Below are positions 1 through 5,762 of a DNA stretch of 6,324 bases, one piece after another. A model generated the notes under the pieces. It saw only the letters and a list, made by a program, of their open reading frames with translations, was not told the DNA's origin and searched no databases. The stretch lies in contig CAZSPL010000215.1 in NCBI GenBank assembly GCA_964608735.1, forward strand, positions 1 through 6,324, read 5' to 3'. Numbering within the stretch: position 1 is the stretch's first letter; every line of letters starts with the position of its first letter. This DNA is from CAZSPL01 sp964608735. Lineage in GTDB: Bacteria; JAJVIF01; JAPKYR01; CAZSPL01. The translations under genes and the position numbers were made by a program.

Positions 1-983
1 AAATGCGACGGGTAGTGAATGATTAAATGTTTCGTGACAATCTCCCGGACGAGCACGTGTTCGAGATACGCGCGTGAAACATCCATCCCTATCGGGCCCT
101 GGAATATTTTCAGCCCGATGATGATAACCAGCGAAAGCCAGACCATCTGCCATTCGGCTACGCGGCGGGACATCGTGCCGAAGGAGAATCTGAGCTGCTT
201 CAATCCGTATTCCCGTCCGCCCGGCGCACATGACAGGATGCCGAGATTCACAATCAACCCGCTTATGATTATGAGCAGCAGGCGTCCGATGATATACCCC
301 GTGGTGACCGGCGTGTCATAGGCATAGCCGGGGAGCAGGATAACCCCTGTGAACAGTTCATACAGCACGACCCTCGGACCGAAATACGCCTTCGATGCGG
401 CGTTCAGAAGCGAAAGGATGAAGATAACGAGGAAGAGGAGATATGCCTTGTACGGCCTTCTGAAAATAATGCCGCCGAAGAATCCGATGGCCGATGCGAG
501 CCACGTGCTTATGTACGGGATGAGCAGGTAATGCGCGATGCCTTGTGAATAGTCGCAGTTAACGACCTCCGGGCGGATGACATCGTAGAGGCAGATGATT
601 CCGGCGGGCAGGATGAGCAATATCCAGTTGAGTATCAGCGCTCCCCAGAACGCCCCGAGCAGATGCCGCCTCGGGCTTTCCTTCTGTATGAACGGGCCCG
701 TCGCCTGCCGATGCTCCAGCCGGTATCTTACGGCGAACGCGGCGTTCCATGCCGCGAGGTGCGATGCGATGACGCCGACGATCAGGGCGAATTCATAGCC
801 GAGGGTCCTCGCCTGGGTGACCGGGATGAACCCGAGCCCGGCATGGGTATGGTCGGCGATGATGATAACTACCGGGACAAGGCATAGCACGATACCGCTG
901 AACCAGGCGAACCTGGATCTCGCGAGTATCCTGTATGTGATTCCCACTTCCCTCAGGAAGCCCGTATCGTTACGATGCGGCAT
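1..983 (-). CDS. Polytopic membrane protein, ABC-2 permease-like, probably fused to an MA-type peptidase domain (3' end outside window)
   Basis: The frame is open from the ATG at 983 to the window edge, giving 327 complete codons with no stop, so the gene is partial at its C-terminus. The product has about eight hydrophobic segments, near residues 26-45, 60-82, 107-130, 148-170, 174-192, 201-219, 228-250 and 278-295. A charged loop near 85-105 (RYRLEH...KESPRRH) precedes the third segment, as in ABC-2-type permeases. After the last helix the chain becomes soluble; residues 316-325 read VTKHLIIHYP. That resembles the opening strand of gluzincin (M1/MA-like) peptidase domains, and fusions of ABC permease to M1 aminopeptidase are known. 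The HExxH zinc site would lie outside the window, so catalysis is unproven. The start is chosen because it is the only ATG before the first helix. No Shine-Dalgarno lies at normal spacing; GAGGT is 16 nt upstream. Sure of a membrane protein; the family is an inference. Confidence 0.8.
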   Translation of the reverse strand, partial: MPHRNDTGFLREVGITYRILARSRFAWFSGIVLCLVPVVIIIADHTHAGLGFIPVTQARTLGYEFALIVGVIASHLAAWNAAFAVRYRLEHRQATGPFIQKESPRRHLLGAFWGALILNWILLILPAGIICLYDVIRPEVVNCDYSQGIAHYLLIPYISTWLASAIGFFGGIIFRRPYKAYLLFLVIFILSLLNAASKAYFGPRVVLYELFTGVILLPGYAYDTPVTTGYIIGRLLLIIISGLIVNLGILSCAPGGREYGLKQLRFSFGTMSRRVAEWQMVWLSLVIIIGLKIFQGPIGMDVSRAYLEHVLVREIVTKHLIIHYPSH

Positions 984-1029
984 GGCTGTTCCGTTTACTA
1001 CCTCGCCCCCCTGCCTTATAATGTACTTT

Positions 1030-1059
1030 ATTATATCTAAAACGGCTACGGGCGACCAA
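1030..1059 (-). promoter_or_regulatory. Sigma-70 promoter for the membrane protein gene
   Basis: On the minus strand there is a perfect -10 TATAAT (1035-1030). A weak -35, TTGGTC (1059-1054), lies 18 bp upstream. Transcription would begin near 1023 and leave a leader of about 40 nt before the ATG at 983. The box sits in the 103-base gap shared with the divergent ispG. On the plus strand the same AT-rich patch (TATTAT at 1029-1034) could serve ispG, but no matching -35 is visible. Confidence 0.5.
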
Positions 1060-1086
1060 GGTGAATAAGGTTTCCGCGGTCAACAA

Positions 1087-2172
1087 ATGGTAAAAAGTCC
1101 GAAATTGCGCGAATCGAATCAGGTCAAAGTGGGCGATGTCCTCATCGGCGGAGGCGCGCCTGTAACAGTGCAGAGCATGATAAAGCGTCCACCCGGCGAT
1201 GTGAGCGGCATTATCGAAGATATCAACCTGCTCGCGAAATACGGCTGCGATATTATTCGCGTCGCAATTCCCGATGAGGACGCGATCACGGGGCTTCGCC
1301 GAGTTGTAAAGGAATCCCCGTTGCCGGTCGTGGCCGATGTGCATTTCCATCCGAAGCTCGCACTTCTCTCGATCCAGGCCGGCGCTCATAAGCTCAGGCT
1401 GAATCCGGGAAACATCAGGAACCCGGACGACATCGCCGCCATCGCAAGGGAAGCGAAAGCCGCGGGAATCCCCATCCGTGTCGGTGTGAATTCAGGCTCC
1501 ATCCCGGCGGACCTCGTCGAGAAGCACGGGGACAACCGCGTCGATGCGATGGCCGAGGGAGCGGAGCGTCACGTCGCGATCTTAAACGATGCGGGTTTCG
1601 ATGATATCGTGGTGGCTCTCAAATCGAGCCATGTCGATGAGATGATAGCGGCGAATCGAATTTATGCGGCGAAGTATCCGGAACCGCTGCACCTTGGGGT
1701 CACCGAAAGCGGCACGCGCTATCCGGGTACGATTCGCTCATCCATCGGGATCGGCGTGCTCCTCGAAGAAGGCATCGGGGACACGATACGTGTCAGCCTT
1801 TCCGACGCGCCCATATGGGAAGTACGTTGCGGGCTGGAGATTCTGAGGGCGTTGGGGCTTCGCGAGAAGGGGCTGCGGGTCATCGCGTGTCCGACATGCG
1901 GGCGATGCGAGATAGATGTCCGGTCGCTGGCCGAGAAGGTCGAGGAACACGTCGCGGAGATGAAAGGAGATTTGGATATTGCGGTGATGGGATGCGTCGT
2001 AAACGGCCCGGGAGAAGCGGCTGCCGCCGATATCGGCATATGCGGCGGCAAGGGAAGGGGGATGATTGTCGTGAAGGGCAGGCAGATAGATGTCGCTTCG
2101 GAAGCAGAGCTTCTGTCAAGATTATTTACCGAGCTCGATATAATGTTGAATGCCGGTGAAGGCAAGGAATAA
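1087..2172 (+). CDS. ispG: 4-hydroxy-3-methylbut-2-enyl diphosphate synthase (GcpE/IspG)
   Basis: This cytosolic enzyme of the MEP isoprenoid pathway reductively converts methylerythritol cyclodiphosphate to HMBPP using a [4Fe-4S] cluster. The 361 residues match the short two-domain bacterial form, without the insert of plant and apicomplexan enzymes. The N-terminal TIM barrel shows GGGAPVTVQSM (21-31), the DVHFHPKLAL, LRLNPGN and PIRVGVNSGS strand motifs, and LGVTESG. The C-terminal reductase-like domain carries the cluster ligands: Cys268 and Cys271 (CPTCGR), Cys303 and Glu310 (GCVVNGPGEA), each two residues before the E. coli equivalents. The usual TNT-x-T stretch after QSM is replaced by IKRPPGD. 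An in-frame TAA at 1066 fixes the start at or after 1069, and ATG 1087 is the only good choice. Its ribosome site is weak (AAGG 16 nt upstream). The gene stands alone, divergent from the membrane protein, with no clear terminator behind it. Confidence 0.97.
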   Translation: MVKSPKLRESNQVKVGDVLIGGGAPVTVQSMIKRPPGDVSGIIEDINLLAKYGCDIIRVAIPDEDAITGLRRVVKESPLPVVADVHFHPKLALLSIQAGAHKLRLNPGNIRNPDDIAAIAREAKAAGIPIRVGVNSGSIPADLVEKHGDNRVDAMAEGAERHVAILNDAGFDDIVVALKSSHVDEMIAANRIYAAKYPEPLHLGVTESGTRYPGTIRSSIGIGVLLEEGIGDTIRVSLSDAPIWEVRCGLEILRALGLREKGLRVIACPTCGRCEIDVRSLAEKVEEHVAEMKGDLDIAVMGCVVNGPGEAAAADIGICGGKGRGMIVVKGRQIDVASEAELLSRLFTELDIMLNAGEGKE

Positions 2173-2236
2173 ACGCGGGGCTGTTTTTCCGCATCTAAAG
2201 AGGATGTAAGCGTCGTTTTGACAGCCTGTAGCTAAA

Positions 2237-2265
2237 TTGACTTGTATATATTTATCTGATATATT
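2237..2265 (+). promoter_or_regulatory. Strong extended -10 sigma-70 promoter for the lipoprotein gene
   Basis: TTGACT (2237-2242), a 17-bp spacer and TATATT (2260-2265) form a near-consensus promoter. TG at 2257-2258 makes it an extended -10 (TGaTATATT). Transcription would begin near 2272 and give a leader of about 40 nt. A second box, TTGACA at 2218-2223, has only poor -10 partners (TTGTAT at 2242-2247, 18-bp spacer) and may be an upstream alternative. The promoter shows that the downstream gene is not simply an ispG operon member. The whole 138-base gap 2173-2310 holds nothing else I can identify. Confidence 0.7.
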
Positions 2266-2310
2266 TCAAAAAATCCTGGAGGCAACAACCCCAGAAATTT
2301 GGAGGACGCT

Positions 2311-2877
2311 ATGAAAGCGAAGGCCGTATTTATTCTTATGGTTTGTTTATTTCTTATGGCTACAGTCAACACTGCATGTCAAAAGAAGCAGGAGCCGATT
2401 CCCATTAATCCCAAGGGAAACCTGCCTGATGTGAAAGACCTTTCTCCCGAGGAGATCTTCAAGCAGGCAATCAAGCCCATGGTGGATATCCTCGAAGCCG
2501 CAGAGCCGGTTGCCGAAGGCACGGTAATAGCGGATCCGGGTTTTGAGCTTATCACGAGCCTGAAGACACAGCTCATGGAGGGGACCACTATCGATGAGAT
2601 GCTCGCGGGCGAGCACAAGGACCTGATACAGGGCCCGTATAAGAGCATCAAGGCGGAGGATGTCAGCCCGAAGTTTATAGAGCTGACGAAGGACCTCAGT
2701 GCCGGCCAGTCAAGCGCAATCCTGCAGATCCCCGGAGTGGGCTACGGGATAGTCCACGTCATCGCGCGAAATGATGACGGCACACTCGATTTCGTGGTAA
2801 TTGTAGCTCCGATGGGCCCGACACCGCCGACAACGACGAATAGCGGTGCCACGGGCAATACGACAACCGCCGGGTAA
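2311..2877 (+). CDS. Lipoprotein with a degenerate parvulin-like domain
   Basis: ATG 2311 has a clear Shine-Dalgarno GGAGG at 2301-2305, which rules out the in-frame TTG at 2299. The 188-residue product starts with a lipoprotein signal peptide: MKAK, a hydrophobic core at about 5-19, then NTAC with the lipidated Cys23. A short charged linker follows. Residues 78-152 look like the C-terminal part of a PpiC/parvulin prolyl isomerase: a helix FELITSLKTQL, then SPKFIELTKDLSAGQSSAI, then GVGYGIVHVI, which parallels the family's 'p.F..aa..L..Ge.S..v....GyhI..V'. The family's N-terminal 'ASHIL' strand is not recognisable, so enzymatic activity is doubtful. The tail (170-188) is Pro/Thr/Gly-rich and low in complexity. 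It could be a chaperone-like envelope lipoprotein. Lipoprotein is secure; the parvulin relation is inference. Confidence 0.85.
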   Translation: MKAKAVFILMVCLFLMATVNTACQKKQEPIPINPKGNLPDVKDLSPEEIFKQAIKPMVDILEAAEPVAEGTVIADPGFELITSLKTQLMEGTTIDEMLAGEHKDLIQGPYKSIKAEDVSPKFIELTKDLSAGQSSAILQIPGVGYGIVHVIARNDDGTLDFVVIVAPMGPTPPTTTNSGATGNTTTAG

Positions 2878-2917
2878 CCGGGGAAGCTTTTACCGAATTG
2901 ATCAAAGCGAATGAAAA

Positions 2918-2940
2918 CGCGCCCTTGCGGGCGCGCTTTT
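2918..2940. terminator. Bidirectional Rho-independent terminator between convergent genes
   Basis: A perfect 7-bp GC stem, CGCGCCC (2918-2924) with GGGCGCG (2929-2935), encloses four bases. Read on the plus strand it is followed by C and TTTT. Read on the minus strand the loop is GCAA, a stable GNRA tetraloop, and TTTT follows the stem directly. It lies 40 bases after the stop of the plus-strand lipoprotein and 12 bases after the stop of the minus-strand RseB-like gene, so it can end both transcripts. Confidence 0.9.
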
Positions 2941-2952
2941 CTATGCATTTAA

Positions 2953-4020
2953 TTAGAATATTTCTTCCGGGTCAGGGGGCTCGCCTTGGGGCCGGAGCGG
3001 GAATTCGCCATCGAAGCGCGTCACGCTGTCAAGCATGTCATCGAGTATTTCCGGTGCGATGTCGCCGACCCCGATCATCAGTCCCTGGTCGGTCTTGCGC
3101 ATCGCGAATCCTTCGGGGAATGTCTCATGCAATTCCTGGAGCTTTTCCTTTATATAAACCTCTGAATGCTCCTCATCCAACATGTCGGGCGGTAGATGAA
3201 TTATGAAAATGGAAACCGCATTCAGCCCGTCGGAAAAGATAAGTTGAAGCCTTTCATGGCGGCCGATTGGTCCGGGAGGGAACGCCCTCGCTCCCTTGAA
3301 CGAGTAGCCCGGCGGTATTCGTGTCGGGTAGGGGATGGAGCCTTCTGAAACCAGGTTCTTGAATTCCTCGGGGCGCATGAATCCCGGCTCCCTGAAATCT
3401 CCCGGTGGGGGCGGACCGGGCGGGGGAGGCGGCATGAAGCCGGGTGGAAAACGCGGTCGATTTTCATAACCCGATATTTTTATGTATTCGAAAGAATTTT
3501 CCTTTTCGCCATTGAAGTTGAATTTCTCCCTTTTTAAGGGATAGCCGTTTTCCGCATCCAGTGATACCCGGATATATCCGGCTTCGGGCATGTCGGGGCG
3601 GATTTCCATTTCCCATGCCCATCTGCCGGCGATTTTCGCCGGGCCTATTAACTCCACCGAATGATGCGCGAGGAATTCTTCATCCACGTCGAACCTGTTG
3701 CTCATCTCGGAAAGTAATCTGTGCGCCGGCATTTTTCCTTCCGGGAAAAAGCGGCCGCGCTCCCTGACGTTCTGCCGCATCCGTGCTTCAACCGGGGAGG
3801 AGAAGACTTCGCTCTTAACGAGCTTGCCGTCGCGATAGACCGTCATCCTGAGCTTCCCTTTCACTTCGTAGTCTTTAAATGCTTTTCCTCCGCGGCGCAA
3901 TATCTCCCCGGGGTCGAGCTCGGGGGCCCTTGGCGGGCGTTCGAGCAGGATGAACAGCCCGATGACCGCGATGAGAGCGATCAGGAGGGGGACGATTATT
4001 TTCCATATTCCGCGAATCAT
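2953..4020 (-). CDS. RseB/MucB-like periplasmic regulator of the sigma/anti-sigma pair
   Basis: The 355 residues begin with a single membrane segment (8-26) that is either an uncleaved anchor or a signal peptide; the rest should be periplasmic. Residues about 40-185 resemble the LolA-like N-terminal domain of RseB/MucB, with VELIGPAKIAGRWAWEMEI, then SLDAENGYPLKREKFNFNG and FEYIKI, as in the family's 'lwlD..tglpL' region. A proline-rich linker follows (188-215, including PPPPPGPPPP). The C-terminal domain (about 225-335) carries RIPPGYSFKGAR and FSDGLNAVSIFI, which correspond to the 'P.GF' and 'sDGL..fSvfv' motifs of the RseB C-terminal domain. In E. coli RseB binds the anti-sigma RseA and releases it on sensing mislocalised lipoprotein or LPS; a similar role is inferred. 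The ATG overlaps the anti-sigma stop as ATGA, so translation is coupled. The TAA at 2955-2953 is followed by the terminator at 2918-2940. Confidence 0.8.
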   Translation of the reverse strand: MIRGIWKIIVPLLIALIAVIGLFILLERPPRAPELDPGEILRRGGKAFKDYEVKGKLRMTVYRDGKLVKSEVFSSPVEARMRQNVRERGRFFPEGKMPAHRLLSEMSNRFDVDEEFLAHHSVELIGPAKIAGRWAWEMEIRPDMPEAGYIRVSLDAENGYPLKREKFNFNGEKENSFEYIKISGYENRPRFPPGFMPPPPPGPPPPGDFREPGFMRPEEFKNLVSEGSIPYPTRIPPGYSFKGARAFPPGPIGRHERLQLIFSDGLNAVSIFIIHLPPDMLDEEHSEVYIKEKLQELHETFPEGFAMRKTDQGLMIGVGDIAPEILDDMLDSVTRFDGEFPLRPQGEPPDPEEIF

Positions 4021-4550
4021 ATTTCTGCTTCAAGTAGCGAGCGCTCGTTCACGTCGATCTCGCCGAGGACAACCCACGGTTCATTGAAAGCCTCGATTCC
4101 AGACATCAACTCATGCTGATTCAATACCCATACGAGGTTATCGTTGAACGGGTCCCCCGGTTCGAGCCTTGGAATCGCGCCCTTGCCGCCCGGATGCTGC
4201 AAAAGCGCGAACGATAGGATCAAGATAACGATAACGCTCGCCAGCCCGAGTGCCGGTTTCAGCGGCAGGGGGATTCCGGCGCGCCCGGTGGATGATGGCT
4301 TCGCCCTGACAAGGTCCATTATCCGCGATGCCTGGCGTCCGGCGGCCTCGGGATCGAGAGGCGCATCGGAGGCTGATAGCAGTATCCCGCGGATCTCCGA
4401 TAGGGCTTCGAATTCGGCCCTGCACGCCGCGCAGCTTGCGAGATGCTCCTCGAGCATACGGGATTGCTCGCCGGTAAGCCGGTCATCCAGCTTTACATTG
4501 ATCAGTTTCAGAAATTTTCCGTGCGTCTTCATATCGCTCAACCTTCGCAT
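4017..4550 (-). CDS. Zinc-finger (HC2) transmembrane anti-sigma factor
   Basis: The 177-residue protein is a class of anti-sigma that holds its ECF sigma at the membrane. The N-terminal cytoplasmic anti-sigma domain has the zinc motif H36-x3-C40-x2-C43 (EEHLASCAACRAEF), and His10 in the preceding helix is a candidate fourth ligand, as in ChrR-type anti-sigmas. A single TM helix lies at about 100-117, leaving about 60 periplasmic residues (118-177) as the likely contact for the RseB-like protein or a site-1 protease. The first ATG overlaps the sigma stop (TGATG). A second in-frame ATG (Met7, at 4532) has an AAGG upstream and is an alternative start that keeps all zinc ligands. The gene order sigma, anti-sigma, RseB-like and the overlapping ends strongly support the role. 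The sensed signal cannot be read from the sequence. Confidence 0.92.
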   Translation of the reverse strand: MRRLSDMKTHGKFLKLINVKLDDRLTGEQSRMLEEHLASCAACRAEFEALSEIRGILLSASDAPLDPEAAGRQASRIMDLVRAKPSSTGRAGIPLPLKPALGLASVIVILILSFALLQHPGGKGAIPRLEPGDPFNDNLVWVLNQHELMSGIEAFNEPWVVLGEIDVNERSLLEAEI

Positions 4551-5203
4551 CAGATTTTACTCAATGCAAGATATCTTTCCTTAAGTTCCGCGCGCGCCCT
4601 GAAGAGCCGCGATTTGACGGTCCCGATGCCGATGCCGAGGACCTCAGTCAGCTCTTCGTAGCTCATGTCCTCGACTTCGCGTAATATGAGAATATTCTTG
4701 AACACCGGTTCCATGCCTTCCATCGCTTTCCATACCAGGTCGGCATCCTCTGAGCGCTCCCATCTCATTTCCGGACTGCCGGCGCCGTATTCCCCGCTCG
4801 CGAGCTCCCTTCCCGACATAACGAGGTCGTCTTCGCTGACCACCAGGTGCCTTCGCTTCCTCAGGCGGTCTATCAGGTACTTGGAGGCGATCGAGTATAT
4901 GTACGTGTAAAGGTTCGAGCCGCCCCGGAAACGCGGGAGCGATGAATAGATCCTTAGAAATATCTCCTGCAGCGCGTCATCCAGTTCGTCCTCCCTGTGA
5001 AGATGCCGCCTGATGAGGTTCACTATCCTCGCCTGGTACTGGTCGATGATGAGCTCGAATTCATCCACCTCGCCCGAGACGATCCTGCTCACAAGCGCGG
5101 CTTCCCCGGCCCGGTCTACGCCCGGCTGCCGCGGCCTGTCTTCCGAGTGATATGTCGAGTAAGACTTCACCAGGTTCCGCTTAAGCCTGTTGCCCGACCA
5201 CAT
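4550..5203 (-). CDS. ECF-family RNA polymerase sigma factor
   Basis: The product directs RNA polymerase to a stress regulon and is presumably held inactive by the adjacent anti-sigma. From ATG 5203 it has 217 residues. Region 2 spans about 49-119, with DDALQEIFLRIYSSLPRF (core-binding 2.2) and a 2.3/2.4 segment ending IDRLRKRRH. Region 4 spans about 157-213, with a helix-turn-helix in MSYEELTEVLGIGIGTVKSRLFRARAEL form at 180-207. There is no region 3 or SnoaL-like extension. The start is uncertain: the frame is open back to a TTG at 5329, but a hairpin terminator at 5278-5300 makes that unlikely. ATG 5203 gives about 35 residues before region 2, and GTG 5170 would give 206 residues. Neither has a good ribosome site. 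The stop TGA overlaps the anti-sigma ATG. ECF class is certain; the exact subgroup is not assigned. Confidence 0.93.
   Translation of the reverse strand: MWSGNRLKRNLVKSYSTYHSEDRPRQPGVDRAGEAALVSRIVSGEVDEFELIIDQYQARIVNLIRRHLHREDELDDALQEIFLRIYSSLPRFRGGSNLYTYIYSIASKYLIDRLRKRRHLVVSEDDLVMSGRELASGEYGAGSPEMRWERSEDADLVWKAMEGMEPVFKNILILREVEDMSYEELTEVLGIGIGTVKSRLFRARAELKERYLALSKI
5154..5178 (-). promoter_or_regulatory. Second GGAAC-N16-CGAC element inside the sigma 5' end
   Basis: GGAAC (5178-5174) and CGAC (5157-5154) again stand 16 bp apart, 55 bp downstream of the first copy. This copy lies inside the predicted coding sequence if translation starts at 5203. It may be a second start site, an operator copy, or a chance match in coding DNA. 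Confidence 0.25.
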
Positions 5204-5208
5204 ATTTA

Positions 5209-5233
5209 GTCGGTCAAATGGGCCGAATGTTCC
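5209..5233 (-). promoter_or_regulatory. Candidate ECF-type (autoregulatory) promoter upstream of the sigma gene
   Basis: On the minus strand GGAAC (5233-5229) is followed after exactly 16 bp by CGAC (5212-5209). GGAAC matches the AAC-type -35 of many ECF promoters, and a CG/GTC-like -10 at this spacing is usual for the class. Transcription would begin within a few bases of the ATG at 5203, giving a nearly leaderless mRNA, or a leader of about 30 nt if GTG 5170 is used. No sigma-70 promoter is evident between the hairpin at 5278-5300 and the gene. Confidence 0.4.
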
Positions 5234-5270
5234 CTTTGCATGAGCGAATCCAAAATACCGCCGGGCAGGC

Positions 5271-5300
5271 AAATAGAAAGGGTACCTACATGGTACCCTT
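5271..5300 (-). terminator. Hairpin terminator between the lipoprotein genes and the sigma operon
   Basis: A perfect 9-bp stem, AAGGGTACC with GGTACCCTT (5278-5286 and 5292-5300), encloses a 5-base loop. On the minus strand it begins 26 bases after the stop of the 139-residue lipoprotein and is followed by TCTATTT (5277-5271). The tail is T-rich but interrupted, so termination may be partial. It separates the lipoprotein transcript from the sigma/anti-sigma operon. Confidence 0.65.
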
Positions 5301-5325
5301 GATTTACGGTCAGATAAACCCTGAC

Positions 5326-5745
5326 TCAATCTTCCGGCTTGTTGACGGTGATTAAAGTGTTATCCCCCTCTCCAGTGGTTATTTCAATGACGTACTTGGG
5401 CATCTTGAAATAAACAAACGGGACCTTGTCTTTAGTCACCTCTTCAACTACGGCATCCGGAAGTTCCTTCTTGTAATACGCCACGACATCAGCCATCTCA
5501 TCCGGCGTTATCCACGAGCGCCAGCTTCCATATCGCTCGGCGCCTTTATAGAACGGCGGCAGGTCGGCATCATCGAGTGTCCATGGCTCCGGGGGCGTGC
5601 CGGGATCCACCGTCTGAATCGGCATCCCCGTCGGGCCTTTACCCGCGGTCTTGACTTCATGCGGGAAACATCCGATGGATGCCATACAAAACAGGCACGC
5701 AAACAGGAATATGAGTGCTGAATAAATCGGCGTATTTCTGGTCAT
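5326..5745 (-). CDS. Small lipoprotein with a conserved-looking YxxxLP domain, function unknown
   Basis: The 139 residues start with a hydrophobic signal (about 8-22) ending SIGC, which makes Cys26 the likely lipidated residue. A Pro/Gly-rich spacer runs to about 62. The globular part (63-137) reads LPPFYKGAERYGSW, then ITPDEMADVVAYYKKELPDA, then VYFK...YVIEI and NTLITV. This pattern ('P.YpGA' strand, a helix ending YYk..LP, then alternating strands) looks like small periplasmic domains often seen in uncharacterised lipoproteins; I cannot name a family. ATG 5745 is preceded by AAGG 8 nt upstream and lies 17 nt after the stop of the 46-residue lipoprotein, so the two are probably co-transcribed. 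The hairpin at 5278-5300 ends the unit. There is no evidence of enzymatic residues. Confidence 0.85.
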   Translation of the reverse strand: MTRNTPIYSALIFLFACLFCMASIGCFPHEVKTAGKGPTGMPIQTVDPGTPPEPWTLDDADLPPFYKGAERYGSWRSWITPDEMADVVAYYKKELPDAVVEEVTKDKVPFVYFKMPKYVIEITTGEGDNTLITVNKPED

Positions 5746-5762
5746 AATATGAACCTTGTCGC

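Noticed and set aside
19..321. Plus-strand open frame of 100 codons, and similar ones at 349-531, 595-798 and 817-1068
   Set aside because: They lie antisense to a minus-strand frame that is continuously open for 327 codons and encodes clear membrane helices; their products show no signal or motif.
970..1389. Minus-strand frame of 139 codons across the ispG start
   Set aside because: It overlaps the conserved ispG N-terminus and the divergent promoter region; the protein shows no recognisable domain.
1719..2165. Minus-strand open frame of 148 codons inside ispG
   Set aside because: It is antisense to conserved ispG sequence, including the iron-sulfur ligands, and is Ser/Pro-rich without motifs.
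2173..2200. Possible terminator after ispG (GCGG, T-run, CCGC)
   Set aside because: The stem is only four base pairs and the T-run lies in the loop instead of after the stem.
4144..4584. Plus-strand frame of 146 codons
   Set aside because: It is antisense to the anti-sigma gene, whose zinc motif and TM helix are clear.
5278..5300. Operator-like palindrome (two GGTACC sites) for a repressor
   Set aside because: Its place 26 bases after a stop codon, its perfect RNA stem and its T-rich tail fit a terminator better.
5204..5329. N-terminal extension of the sigma factor from TTG 5329
   Set aside because: It would be translated through the hairpin terminator, starts with TTG overlapping the upstream stop, and adds 42 residues with no ECF similarity.
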